From NCBI RefSeq assembly GCF_914767665.1, contig NC_059505.1, positions 26,533,506-26,597,505 on the forward strand: a stretch of 64,000 nt of DNA, given 5' to 3'. Under the pieces are notes generated by a model that saw nothing but the letters and a program-made list of their open reading frames with translations, did not search any database and had not been told where the DNA came from. This document shows, in pieces, positions 12,801 to 27,800 of the stretch (its first letter is position 1; every line of letters begins with the position of its first letter). Source of the DNA: Harmonia axyridis (Eukaryota > Arthropoda > Insecta > Coleoptera > Coccinellidae). A program made the translations under genes and the position numbers.

Positions 12801-15800
12801 GGTTGAGTTCATAAATGAGCAAAATACGATAAGATATTTCGTGAATGTAACCTCTCGAAATTTTGTTTTCTTGGTAATTTCGAAACTACGTAGTCGATCG
12901 AGATCAAATAAGATTTTCATGCAGAATTTCATGTTGATCCCGTCATCAGAATCAGAGAAAATGAAAGAATAATATGGGAAAAATAATACCAAATATTTTC
13001 CGTGACGACAGATTCGAACAGGTGAAGATTTTGCAATATGGATTTCACTTCCTTGAATGAAAATGATGAAGTTAAGATCATTTAAATCGGGCAACCAATT
13101 TTTACTTCGTTTCGTCTAAATATTTAGATTTCATTATGGCTAGAGAGAAAACAAAATAATATGTATAAGTTGAAGTAATGAATATGAATAGATAACAAAG
13201 TCATAAAATATATATTTTTTAACAAGATCATTCAGTCGAATAAAGATGATTTGTTTGGGTACAGAGGAAATCGAAAGTCAACAGTAACACTTTGTTGAAT
13301 AAATAAAAAAGAACGAAATACACATAAAAAGTCCATCATAAAATTTCAATTACCATCAGAATAAACTGTTGAATGAGTGATATTTTGATTTTCATGCAGA
13401 TATCATGTGTTAACATATTTATGGGATGTTGAATCTTTTAATTTAGAAAATAGGCCGCATGTGGTTTTTAGGTCTTTAATGTTATGTTTATGTTATGGAT
13501 TTCACTGCTAGAGAATTTCCAATATTCTCTGTACCCAAACAAAACATCTTTATTAGGCTAAATGAACTTCGAAAGCAAATATTTTAAACTTTGACTTGGT
13601 TAGCTTTTATTTAAACATATTTATCACTTCAACTTATACCTATTTCGTTTTTGTTTCTCTGTAGCCTTGATACAATTCTAAATATATAGATGAAACGTTG
13701 GAATAGTCCAAATTGATCGCCTTCTTCCAATGGTCCTTACATAGCATAACAGTTCCAAGCTTTGTGCAAAATTTTGTGTTGATAGCATCATTACAATAAT
13801 AGAAAATTCAAGCGAGATATAAAAGAAAACAATATACATGTAACAACAAATGCAAATAAATGAAATTGAAATTCAGTTTGTATATGTACAGGAATAACTG
13901 GAACGGTTATGCCAATTTATTATAATCCCTCATCTAGATGAACTAACCAATAATAATGAGTTCATACTTTAATCTCTGATGGTGCATTAGGTGCATGAAT
14001 AAATAAGCTTTCAAGAGCACCTGATGCTAATTGAGCGCTTTTTGCAAACAGTTAATTTCTCAAAGATTAAAATTGATAATATACAGAACATTGTCAAGAT
14101 TTTTCTGAATGAATCATTCAAAAGATTTTTTAGAATTATTGAAAATAAAACGTGTTCCTCTGACGTTGTCAAACGCCTCGAAGTATGCCGGATATATTAC
14201 ATAAGTCACAAGTAGGCTCAAAATTAAACATAGTCATTAACCATTCAATTCTATATAAATTGCCATCAAATAAGTCTGACGATGAAAATCTTGTTTCAGG
14301 ACGTTTTGGAAGAGTCATCGTCACTTCGAAGGATGGAATTAGGAACATGTTGAGAGCAGAAATTTGGAAGGAACTCCGGCTCCTGGATGAACTCATCCAA
14401 AACATGACTATTTCCTACAACGATGACTACTTCACTTACAAGGACATATGTGCTAGATGGCAGACAGAATGTTTCCAAAATGACATTTTGAATCTGGATT
14501 ACATTATAGAAGATGTGAGTAGAACTGATTGGCATTATTTGGTATGATTTCTAAGAAACCTTGAAGATCTGCTGAGCTTTAAGACCTTTAATTTTGTGTT
14601 TAATTGTGAATATTATTTATCTGCAAAATGGACATATTTATTATACAATAAGTGGGATAATTTTTCATTTTTCCTAGCTATTTTATAGTTATCACCACCA
14701 GAATGTATTTGCATTTTCCGTTTGACTGAATATCTAAACTGAATATAATCTTGAATCTCATTCTCAAAATTGGATTTACTTTGTATTTTGGTTACTTCTG
14801 AAGAAGAAAAATACTGAATACTTCTCTTATCATATTCTATTGATAAATAATCGTTTAACGTCCTTATATTAACATATTGAATTAATTTCACGGCATTCAG
14901 ACAATTTTTTTTGTCTATAGAGTTAATTTTACCACCTTGTAGTTAAGATCCAGTACATCGCCTCTTCAGTTTCTCCAAATAGGCGCATAATAAACGGTGA
15001 AAAATATTCTCGTCAATGTAATTTTTTTTTCATTAAAACCTAATTAATCGGAAATGACATACAATGACTACATACTCTATAATAATGATCAGTTATTAGA
15101 GATTATTTCGCTGTTTTCATCACATTCTGAAGTCTAAACCGGGGAGAAGTTTTATAACATTAATGATTCAACTTTTTCTCGAAAAAGTCAACCGAAATAT
15201 CCAATTTATTATTTATCTGAAAGGGGTGATCGTTGCAGTTTCTGTTAGCCCTGTCTTTTTCCTTACGATACCGTCTCTTTCTAGGAAATGAAGACGGTTT
15301 TAACCCGAAGATCACTTTTGCCAAATTTGTGGTTCCAAAATAAGTCGCATTATTCATCTGATCCTAAAAAGGGTTGACTCACTATGACGAACATGATGTT
15401 AAATTCAACTCTGTCCATCCGCCTGGTCTACCGTGGACACGATAATGCTTCAACGGAGAAACCTAAAAACTTTAAAGTATCTATTATCCCTAAAAATGAC
15501 CGTTCAAAAACTCCGAATTTGATATTTTTGGATTTAGATGTTAAAAAGCAATTAAAAGGTTCAATTCAATTCAAAAACCTCAATATTTCAGTAATAATAG
15601 ATTCGTCCAAGTTTATATTTTTCGCGTAATTTGAAAATAAGAATTGCAAACTTCGAGTGAAATTTTGTGTTGATCGCATCATCAAAACCATAATAGATTC
15701 AAGAAGCATATCAAAAAAATTCCCAATATTTCCATAATAAATCCTATCGGACATCATAATAAACTAAGTCAACAAGAGCATAATAGACGCGTGAAGGAAC

Positions 15801-18800
15801 AAGCTCCGAAATCTCCTGATGCCAAATCAAACCTATTCTCGGTTTTTTTTTTAAGCGAAATACACTTCCTAGTTTCGAAATTCATCCATCCATGTTTCAA
15901 AAAAGTTATGACCAGATGTATCAATTCGATATCGACTATGATACAAGATGTAGTATGTAATCAAAGAATATTCATCTCAGTTTCAATCTGGTTCACATAT
16001 ACGTTAATAACATAGGCTTTCATAATAAGGAAGCAATAGCATAATCACTGTTACATAACCTCACAGTAGCTATTGAATCTCTACCATTCATCACTTAAAC
16101 ATGACAAATGAGAATAAAATAAGACACTGATAACGCTCTCAGCATCTTTCTAATATGTATTCTGTCTGAAGCAGGGATTAATATTGACTAAATGCCAAGT
16201 TCTCTCTCTATTGAGGTAAAGTCATAAAAATGTATGATTACTGTAACGGTGTTGGCATTGTATAGACATGGAGTAGCTATATTAAATTATAATTGTTATG
16301 GAACAGATTGATCTATGTACGTTAGGTTGCCTGATCTAATTGAAATATATTCTTCTTATGTTATCTACTACTGACTCCGGACATGTTCGATTAATTTCAA
16401 TTAAATAACAAGGAAGAGAAGTTCAGCTCTTTCAGTGACTTGTATTTATTTTTTTTTCGTAAACAATCACAAGAAGTGCTTGACTCTTTCGTCTTGAATG
16501 TTGAAAGTCATCGAATTTGACCATCAAGTAACGGATTCATTTCTATGAATAAAAAAAAACCTAGAACTCAGTAAAACTCGAATTTTATGAACAGAATTAA
16601 AATAGAATTTTTCCCAGATAACCTTCACTCATTTGCAATATCAAATTCGTTCTTGTTGGTTGAATTAACAGCGAAAATGACGAAAAAAATGTTTGAAAAG
16701 AAATATCCTCCAAATCAGTTTCATTTAAAGTCTTGTGCAATAAAACTCTCTATCAAACAAGTTTTTTTATATCGAATGGATTGGGTCCACGTAAAAGGAT
16801 GACGTTGAGGCTACAGCTAAATAATTCATAATGTTTCTACATGCAATTTTCAATAATATCCCCACAATCTTCGAAATTATACCATTTTTTTCGACCCATA
16901 AAGGAAGTAACCATTGTGTAAACTTACTTGCATAACATCCGAAGAAGCAGGCCGTGAAATTGATTTGCATACAGTTGTTTAGAGTGAAACATTTTTCATG
17001 GCAGGCTCGCTTCAAAAATGTTCTAGTTTGCCCTTATTTAAATAAGCGAATTCATTATGTACGAGGGTGGAGTATTATTTATTTCGAATATTCCATAAAT
17101 TCAATACGTTAATCAGTCATTGCAGAAAAAATAATGTTAGAAGTCAGAAACGTATACTTCAATTTGCATTTTGCATCTAGATTTTGGCTTCAATACATAA
17201 GTCAATCTTCTGAGTATACTGAGTCAAAATTTCCTGGTCTTTGACGTGTAGTCTAAAAACATAGAAAGACCAGAACCGCGATACTTATGTGATAACAATT
17301 TCATTTATCCCTTTTTTGCAGCAATATTCTGGAGGAAACTTAAGAGCATATAAAGTATTAACAGCTTGTTTGATTGGTTCAATTTTTTACGTTCGATATA
17401 CATATGTCATTACATCACTTTATCAAGAATGAGGGATATGCTGCATTGATATTTGTCATTTTTGGAAGAAGTCTTGTTTTTAGAATTCTTGGATTTTTTA
17501 ATTACTATTACAAAGCTGCTTTTTCTAGGCATGAACTCACAACTCACGAAAATTTCTTCATTCTTGTTATCTTCCTACATACTGGCACTTTTCTACTCTT
17601 CTGAAAGTAACGGAAAAAGTGCGTACTCCGAAATATATTCTTAGGGTTATCATATCATATGAAAAAATTTTTACCTTGTAGAAGCTAGCACGACGGTCAA
17701 GAAGTCCCGGGACTTGGCAATACCTCCTAGAGCTAAGTCTTCCCAACTGCAGGGAATATTCCCTTTTTAGGGAATTTTGGCACCCAAGGAAGAAGTGAAT
17801 TTTTTCTACGAAATCACTGAACTGAGAGAATTTTCGAGATAAAATACATTTCATTGAAGATTTATAAAAATCCTGGTATCAATCAGGGGGTTGGGTTCTT
17901 CCTCTTTGTTCACTCAGCTAAAGCTAAAGAATTTCTGTAATAATGATTTTTCGACTTCGACTTGACTCGCTCGTTTTTTGTCTTATCAAATTAAAAGCAC
18001 ACTATGTTCGCCGTTTACGTTAATACCTTGTTAATAGATAGTTTGACAATTGTCAACATATATTAGGTTTGCAGGGAATTTTTGCTGTAAAATACATCAA
18101 ATAGGGAATTTCTGGCATCCATCGAGGGAATTTCATTTCAAAAGGTTGGTTATACTGCTAGAAGATATTGGCTTAGTGCACAGATAATACCGCCAGAGCA
18201 ATACCACTTTTTTCGAGACTTCAAGAGTTGTGGGTCAAAATAATATAGATAGAGTTAAGACTAGATTAAAATATTGAAGGTTAACTGACGCTAAAATTGT
18301 TGTTTGAATTTGGATAAAGACGAGTTTCCTGTATTGATAAACCACTGTTTTTATGGACAAAAAATACTGGGCAAGCATTTTAATAGCTTGGATAAGTGTT
18401 ATTCAAACTCTGCTGCATCGACAACAACAGTTAAAAGATACAAGGAGATAAATTTGGCTCTAATGAAGAACAGAAAAGGTATTGAAAACTCAGAGGATCA
18501 TTTAAGTAGGTACACGTATTACTCTTGAAGGGGACTATGTTAATGAATAAAGTCGAAATTTCAAGAAAAAGTTTTTACTGGTTGGCTTGAATATTCGTTT
18601 CACTATTATGCGAATTTAACAGATATTCTAAGGACCCTGAATCTATCCTGAAGATTTCAAGTCCCTTACACTTTCCGCTTCACAGTGGCTAGACTGACGA
18701 ACAGAATCAATTTCAACCACGAATTCTTTATCAATGAGAAGAACCTCTAATCGTTAGAAATCACTATCGACTTAAAATACGGAAATAAATTTGGGCAAAA

Positions 18801-21800
18801 TGGGCAACAATCACCTTTGTTGCATGAAGTTACGAAAACATTCCACTGTTTTGAACCTAGAACGTTCCTCGTAGCCTGTGTAGCTATAAATGGTTAAGGC
18901 ACATTACATCCACTCTTCCGACAGTTATTCCTCTTATGCTTTTTGTTCCGATCTGGCTCTTTTCAGTTCTAATTAGGATTTATCTGTTACAAGAATCGAG
19001 TTATGTCTTCATGTTTTTGATTGTATCGGTCTAGATAATGATATAGTGAAGATAATGTTTGAACCGGCACATTCAAACAAGCTTGTTACCCTGATATGGT
19101 ATTATTCCATGTCTCGGGCAATCGATTGGGCATAGGTACCTCCTTTCATGCGCCTTGTGATGCATGCGAATGATATAACAATAAAAAAACGAGGGTCAAA
19201 GGTTTATAAAATATGGTTTAGTAACGCCCTATATTTATTGGGATTCGAAGTAGATTGGACTAGTAGGAAAGACAAAGTTAAATGTCAAGAGTTCTAGGAT
19301 TGTACCGGGAAAGAAATTTTCTGGCTACGGGGGGCTAACCTACATTCGCTGTTGGTACGTACAAAGCGTGCAAATGGCAGACCTGATTCTCCCAACTCTT
19401 ACAAACTCTGGGGGGAGTCGGAGATTCGGGACAGAAAATATTGACACATAAAGAAGTTTTCACGGCTTTTTTTGCCAAAATTTGAAAAACGTTATTGAAT
19501 TCTTGTAATAGTATTGATTCTCTGCCTAACACTACCCTTAATAAGTTCCGAACCCAACTAGTAGAAGTAGTAAAGACACATTTTTTTCTATAAAATTTAA
19601 CTTTATTCCTCAAAATAGTCACCTCCAAGAGTCACATTCCAATGCTCCTTTAATTTTTCAATACTTTTTCGGTAGAAATATTCATCTATAACTCCGATAC
19701 AGGCTTCAATTAATCAATCAGGTCTTTATCACGTTCTCTTCCACCTTACCCTCAGAGACCGCTGGCTAGCTCGGGAGAAATATGAAAGGGGCGCCACCGA
19801 TTCAATAAGATCAGCGATTACCTCAAGGTAGATTGGGTAAAACGGAACCTGAAATGCTACAAGAGTGTAAATTATATATTATTATTATCTTCAATAATAA
19901 ACATCGTTTTCATTTAGCTGTCTTACCTCTATCCTATACCAATTATCATTACCTATATATGTAAAAAAGATGGTCGACGAATCATCAGTGCTATCAGAAA
20001 ATATTTCAGGGGTGTGCAAGACATCCACCTTACCGAACGATAACCTCGACTATTTATAACCGTGACATCTGTATTAGAGCCAAATATAATTTGTCTGGAA
20101 AATTCTCTTGAATTTGGCTAACAGCCACTAAACACTGGAAGCCAGATCTGGAAAAAAAGCCCAAGGTCAAGCAATTGAAAGCGCAATGCGATCAATTTGA
20201 TCATGGTTTTCATTGATTTGTGACAAGAAGCATTGCCTTGATGACAACGGAATTTTTCTCTTTCATTTGAGGTTGAATATTAACTGTTCTTTGTCAAGAT
20301 AGTCAATGAACACGTTCCAAAATACGGATGTCAGCTGATGTTTCAGATTTTGGTTGTTTTGAACTGCTTTCCACTCAGCTGAAGGTCTCTTTAGCTCAGC
20401 AGTATAGTGATCACCTATATGGTTCATCTACTGTCACATATCAACGCAAAAATTGCTATATTTATCCCAGATCCAAACGATGCCTTCTTACTTTTGCTTC
20501 GAGGTGAAGAAACGCGGTACCCAGTTTGAGGAAAGCATTCTATTGTACAAATGTTCCCAAAAAATGGCGCCTTCTGATATCTTCAATTTCATCGCTATTT
20601 CATTCAATTTAAACTTATGATCATTTCGTAGACTTTTTTGATGATTTCTGAAACAACTTCCAAATTTAGGCAACCAGAGCGATCAGCATCGTGGTTCTTC
20701 GACCACGTTCAAAGTCTATATACAACCTTTCAATCGTTGTTGACGATGAAGCAGTATATGAATAACACTTACCCATGCACTGCTCTACTTGCACATTATT
20801 CTTTCAAAAAACAGTGTTTTATCAGTACACGAATCTTGTTTTCATCCTCTATTCAAAACAACAACAAATGAAATATCAGTCAACGTTCAATATGTCGATC
20901 CAGACTCAACTCTATATGTTCCGAAATTTTGACACGCATCCTTGGAAGCTAGGTACTAACGAGAACAAAAGTAGTATGGCATTGGACCATTGGTGGTACC
21001 ATCTGTGTTCTATACCCGGAACTTATTGAGTGACATGGTAGATTCAATGAATCGATTGTCAAGAACTTTCTGGTTGATGCCTTTGACTTTAGATCATCAA
21101 TTCTCATCACCAAATCAAGAAATGGCACTAACAGGAACACACTTCTGCAATACCGTTCATTTTTAGCAGGAACTATGGCAAGTGGCTCCATCCTGCTGAA
21201 ACCTTTTCGGGAACCACTGCCACTTCTGGATGTATTGCTTTCTCTCATGAATCATTTCTGGATTTTCCAAGCTGAAATAAGACAGTTTTGCCTATTATTG
21301 AAATAAGTATTATCTTTGAAAATTCTTTTGTATGGAAATCTGTTATCTTAATGTTTATTTACTTGTATATGTCACCTATTGATCTCCCGTGTTAATCCTT
21401 GTCTCATTATGATGACACTTCATAGAGTGAAATTCAAATCTTGTATTCTTTTTACTCTGTTAATATTTGTCAACTTTCAAAAGAACTGCGAAAGAATTCA
21501 TTACAGTGCTACCAACCGAATGAAGAATTTTACTTAATCCTATTGAAATTGCATGATACAGAACTATCATCTACAATTCGAAGTTGAACTTCCAGCATTG
21601 GTAGCACCGTTACGTTATATAATGTAGGTACTATTTTGAAAGTGAATGTAAGACGAACGTTAAATGTTACTAATTACTTACAGTTCAAGTAGACGTGGTG
21701 AATTATAATTTGCGATTGAGAAATTAAACCGGGCATTGAATTAAGTAATGAATTTTATGAAACACTGTTAATTATCAGTCATTGGAAAAACTGTTATAAT

Positions 21801-24800
21801 TAGTTTAACTATACTTTTTTCCCGAAAAAATTGTTTACAGCGAGATTATGTATGAATTTTTCGTATATCCGTTGTTATGTTGAGTTGATGCACAGATTGT
21901 GCTGTTAATTCCATCAGATTGCTACTTAAAATAATGAGTCTGCGTGGATTGAATGGAATATTAATTGATATAACTAGTGCTTAGGAATAGTTTATCTAAA
22001 ATCACCATTATTTGCATCGGGAATGCAGCAGCATTGACTACCATGAAATGTACAAGTATATGTGACGGTAGAGCAGTTAAGACAGGTCTCTGGTTCGATT
22101 CTATTGGCAGGAAATGAACTTTTCGATTTTGCATGAAATTGTGTACAAAACTGTCTGCTATAGATACCGCATTGAAGTTTCTAGAACTTTAACCAGCAAT
22201 TTCATAGGCAAAACATCAAATAATCAAATAAGAAAAAATTCTGAATTGACGACAGATAATCCTGTAACACCAAATTATGTATTGTTGCGATAATACTGAA
22301 TGTGATGTTTCATAGTGTACTAGCCACACTACTTTCGAGCTCGCTTTCGAGATATGAATATTCAAAAAAAATGTTCTTCAGAGAATGAAATATTATACTG
22401 CATTATATCTACAAGGAAAAAGAAATAAGGACAGTCCCTGACGGAGAGGTGCTAACCGTAGACACGTGTTTTAGGAACAATTCCCCTCGTTAGCCTTTCC
22501 ACATTATATTTTATTTTATTTTATCGATTTTATTTTATTTTATCTGGATTTTAGAGGTTTTTCACTGAAATATTGCAATTGAAGTTGAATTACGTAACTG
22601 TTGTTCTTTTTCACCGATAGAACGACTTATGTCCTTACCGTTCTCGATACTTGATATACTATATTATCTATGATCAAGGTGGAAAACAGGCAAAAACACA
22701 TGACACATAACCTCAGTAAATAGCTCATTACGTACTGTGAGAAAATCGCAGTTTTCGTTTACAAAACGTAAAGTGTGAAGAAATTAAAATTAACACTATT
22801 TTAGCCCACTGTATATGTTCATATAGGTAAAGTCTAGTACTAATGTGTATTGTAAAGCACTAACGCATTCCATGGAATTACCCTCTCTCGGCTTAGTGCG
22901 TAATTTTTGTCAATCGTGAGTAATATGCATTTTAATTTTTACAGCACTGCTTCAAATTTTAATTTTGCACACCAAAGCGGGACTTTGCAGTTGCACCAGC
23001 TCGTATGAAATGAATCTTAACAGCTTTTAAAAAATTGCTCGTCTCGGAAACTACAAAAACTATTCGCATAAAACTTTCTATATATTTCTATATAAAAATT
23101 CTACTTATGCATATTGAAGAAAATGAAAGTCTTGAAATTTGAAAACTGCTTAACATCTCGAATATGTACTTTGCACACAGCTCGTATAAAATACTTAGCG
23201 TATTAATGTCATATTTTCACGCGTATCTATCGAACACTGTAATTGTTTTTTGGTACTGATCTAACAACATCAAAATCCTGCATCTGTTTCAAGTTTGCTG
23301 AGTTCCATAGTAACTGATTGATAATCTAACAATCGAATAAGAAAATCTACCTTAGACCTATTAATTAATAGCTTGTCTCGGAAAATACAAGAGCTATTTG
23401 CATGAAACTTTTTAACATAAAAATCCTATTGACGAATATCGGAAAAAATGAAAGTATCGAAATTGAAAACTGATTAACATATCGTTAAAAATATCTTCGT
23501 ATATTATGCAGCGATTTCTAACTCCCCAAAAGATGTACCTATACATGCACGTTGATTTAATATTCATAGATCGCTTTCCTCTAAACGGAAATTTTGTGGG
23601 TCATCAGTCCAAGAATTGTTCCCAAAAGATCCAATTATCTCCGAGGACGTATTCTTAGAGGTTGGAAAACGAAAGCTGAACACTCTGAACGGATTAAATT
23701 GAAATTGAACGGGTAATTTCCGAGTTGATATTCTAGGCCAGCAAACGCCGAAAACGGCTGGGAACAACACGTTTGTTCCGTGACTGCGTCCGACAATTCA
23801 GCGCATCTATGAACCATACAGGGTGGCCCACATAAATCAGTCCAGACGAATATTTCCATAGGTATTGATTTTTCCGGAAAACTTCAGAATTGGTTTGACG
23901 GCAAAAACTATTTTCGTTGAAAAACCTTTGGAATCGGAAAAAATTTTACCCCTCCTCCTAAAAGCTCCACCATTTACGTTTTGAAAACTGCATAAACCAA
24001 AAAAAAAAATTCTTATGCCGTTCGCCGTCCAAAGCTTTTCTCATGGATTATAAGAGCTATTCGCATAAAATTTGACACAAAAATTAGTTTTTATAGTGTA
24101 TTTGTTCTACCTACTCGAGTTTCAAGTATCTTTTTATTATTTTCTTATTTTATCTTTGAAATTTCAATACTCTGAAATATAAGGAAATTTGCAGTACTTT
24201 CATTTGTATAAACAGTGATTCCCAAAGTAGTCCAGGTGGCCCCCGGGGGTCCACAAATTGTTAATGGGGGTCCACAAAAATTTTCTGGTTTCGATTGTAC
24301 TAACAAAAATATTAGCTTAGCTTCACTCACCAATCTGCGCGATACTGCTTAGTGCCACAATTTAATTCTCAAATTGCTAATATTCAATTTTATTGTGTTA
24401 TTCCAAAATATTCAACGTTTTCAAATAATACCTGGAATCTGTGTGATGGACAAAATTGTTATCCGTCTTTACCGTATTTAATTTTATAGCCCTCCTTTGT
24501 TTTTCCAAGCCATTTTACAATTAAAAAAAAAGGTTGTAGATAGATGCCTATATATATTATAGATAGGGGGACATCTTGTACAAATGAGTTTATGGGTGGA
24601 AACCCCTACTATGTTCTTTTGTAAATAATAATAAATTCGTGGGTAGCTATATAATCAGCTTCTTAAGCGATCTGACAAAACCTTCAAGAATTCCGAATGG
24701 TCATGGTGATACATAAATTAGTAGATTTTGCAATTCGATAATATATTTATTAATGTGCAATGAAATTTCTGTTGGACGTTTTTAGTATCGATATGTCGAA

Positions 24801-27800
24801 ATTATTCATCATTCGCTTCAAAATTGACTTTAAATTTTATTAGATGTTTTATCAACATATTGTAATACAAATGTTATCAAAAATCAATAATAAAATCAAA
24901 CTAATACACTCGTGATCAACAATAACAATAAACTCATCAACCGCTAGAAGAGTTTTTTATAATCGTGATTTTGGTAAGATCCCGAACAAAGACATAATTA
25001 ATTTTTTGAAATGGAGGGTAAGAGATTTGAATACCTTCATAATTAAAATTAGTTCAGAAAACCTTCAGCCATCATTTCTAATAAGTTAGTCATACTGAAA
25101 TGAACAGCAAACAGAATTATTTTTTTCACACGTTATACATGAAATTGCAAAATCTTGAAAATCATGTCGCTCGACCCCCAATGTCATTTAAGATTCTTGT
25201 GAGTTTGCCACCCCTTTAAGAGGATGATGGTGTCCCACCAAATAAAAATGGACCTATTAGGCGTTTTTCGCGAAACCACAATACTTACAGAAATATCCGG
25301 GTGGATTCTTGAATGTGGGTTACCCTGTAGCGGCTTTTCCCGGAAAACCACAATACTTACAGAAATATCCGGTCTGGCTCTTTAATGTGGGCCACCCTGT
25401 AGATCAGTTTAAAGACATGCATGGAGGCGAAGATGATTACTAGACAGATCTGATGACCACTTTCTATGAACTTAAGGTACTGGGGTCAAGCTTTCTTCTA
25501 GGTAGGCCTGCAATTAGTGTCGGTATCATATCAATTTTTGCGATATAGAAATACGGAAATGTCATGGTGGACAGGTCTTGTTGGGGATAATAGACTGTAT
25601 TGTGCAATACGTATTTCAGTCCATTAATTGTTCATTGAGTGTATCGAGCTGATATAGGATTGGTTTGATCCTATACCAACACAGATTTCCGAAGAATCTA
25701 ATGAATTTAGAGAAATGTTTTTTTGGTTAGGTATTTCCAACATTGCAAATGGAATGATCAGAGGCCTTCTTTTTTCGAAACAATTTCGTTTAAATGAGTG
25801 AATATTGCACAAGACCTGTGATATCACGATTATTTTTGTCGCTTGTTCTACATAGTTGTTTTCTTCATGTTATTTTTTAGTTATTTTCACGATTCTTGCT
25901 TAAAGTTTATGAAAAAAATGGATTTCTTGACTTGAATTAATAAATATTTTGACCGGATGGTGACAATACCACAGAATTTCTAAACTTGACGTGCAATCTT
26001 TCTTGAATAAATTGTTAGGATGTTGTAAGCAAGGAAACCTAGACAAGAACATCGGTAATTGATGAAATTTCTTATATTAGTTGAAAACATATTTCATATC
26101 ATCATATCTAATCTGCGTTAGCAAATGTCCAGTATTTCGGTATCAATAAAATAACAATTCGAGCTATCAAGGAATGAATATAGCCGTATTTCACTTGACC
26201 TATCAGTTTAAATGGATTAAACTATCAAAATATATCTTTCATGATTTTGCTTTTAGGATATTAGTTTTATGGACATAATCTCAAAATAAATTATTGGTTA
26301 TTTGATGGTTGAATCGATTGAAATTATTGGTCATCTGAAATAACCTATGATTACTTCACCTCATTGTAAAATGAACCAATCCACAAATCAAAGAGAAAAT
26401 TTTTCGAATAAATTTCTTTTAGGTAAGCGGAAAAAGCACAAGATCTTTTAAATCGCTATTCGATTTGTCCTCCATCTAGGTTTTCAGTTTGTGATTTTGT
26501 GGTTCATGAATTATTCCCATAATTTTTGCTGAAAGTTCATGACAAATATAAATTTCCTGTTCGTTCGAATGACAATTCTCAATCGTGAAATGCATTGCAA
26601 TATTGATTATTGATTACTCTGAATCAATATGGTTTATCCCAATATCATATCTTAGTTTTGGAGTTATAAATTTGTGAAAGTTTATCTTATCCCGAATGAA
26701 AGAATATGAAGAACAACAGAGTGATTATTATTTGCTTTCAAATTTCCAGATTTATCATCTATTGCAAACGTATTTGTTTGGTCGAAACCTTTATATTCTA
26801 AACTATGATTTATTTTTTCTTCTTTCATCGCAAAATTACTTACACTTGCTCATTCTTTCCAAAGTTCGAATTCAAGTTTCAAAAATTAATAACTCAGAAA
26901 ACATAAGAGCATAAGATTGCGGTAAGGAAAAAGTATTCACTATCATTTTGTAACTATCCACATTTTCGATTTCGATGATTGCAAGTGATCAAGTTTCCCA
27001 AATAAATTTTTTTTAATTTGATTCCTACATTTTTTGTTTTTGAAATTAGTAGATTATGTTCTTGGGACAGCAGCATTAATTAAATTACAAAATTTTACAA
27101 AAATTAATTTTTGTAAAAAATTTTTTTGAAATTCTAGACGACACAAACTATGGACTTATTTTTTTCAACTCTAATTTTGGAGATCATCTGTTGGACATAA
27201 TTTTGTTCGCATTTTTATATTTGGTCATCATTGACTAATAGCCTGAATTTTTTTTAAGGTGGAAACAGGTGCTCTAAACTTGACCTTCCCGCTTATGTTC
27301 AATCCAGTAACTTGGGATGCACATGCCTTCCCAGTTTTCTTTGGGGGTACTGAAGTCAGCGAAGATGGCATCATTATAAGTGTGCCCTCTGTTCAACTTG
27401 TATATTTCGCAAATGCAGACTCCAAGAAATATCAGAAAATGTAAGTTGGAAAAAGTTACACCCTTTCAAATTATGTTAGATATATCTAAATTGAATAAGA
27501 ATTTTTTATGGATTGAAATATTTTCAGGGGAGCAGCTTGGGAAGATGCCTTCCTTGATTTGATCGAGGAAAAACAAGACAAGTTGAATATATTCGAGCAT
27601 ATTAGAATTGCTAGGTTTGCGTCAAGAACCCTCGATCACGAATTAGAGAAAAATACGAAATCTGTAGTACCATATTTCACTTCCACTTTCGCTATTATGG
27701 CGATATTCTCAGTAGGTGAGTCTTATCAATATTAATCACAAATTATAAATTCAAATATCTTATGTTATATCAAAGATATTCTGGGAATAGGTCACTGAAA

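Larger units (their letters stand above)
6814..14299 (+). other. Ptr intron 1
   Basis: 7.5 kb with no further coding exon, because the phases of exons 1 and 2 join directly. It holds a truncated MITE (6902-7025), an inverted-repeat element (9119-11603), a foldback (13138-13666) and two copies of a dispersed repeat. The rest shows nothing recognisable. Confidence 0.7.
14515..27258 (+). other. Ptr intron 2
   Basis: 12.7 kb, the largest intron, phase 0 to phase 0. It contains a dispersed repeat copy (15650), mariner remnants (18304 and 19535-21032), direct repeats (23030/23365), a TIR element (23819-25399) and an hAT-like end (24211). Other stretches, such as 15740-18200 and 25410-27258, show no supported feature. 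Confidence 0.6.

Noticed and set aside
14185..14299. Upstream extension of Ptr exon 2 as a separate start
   Set aside because: The part before 14300 is intron sequence ending in a polypyrimidine-AG acceptor; the exon continues the frame of exon 1.
20638..21029. Plus-strand open frames over the mariner remnant
   Set aside because: The coding signal is on the minus strand, where mariner motifs appear in order.
24211..24275. Complete hAT element
   Set aside because: Only one end is visible; no inverted partner was found in the following kilobases, so only an end fragment is listed.
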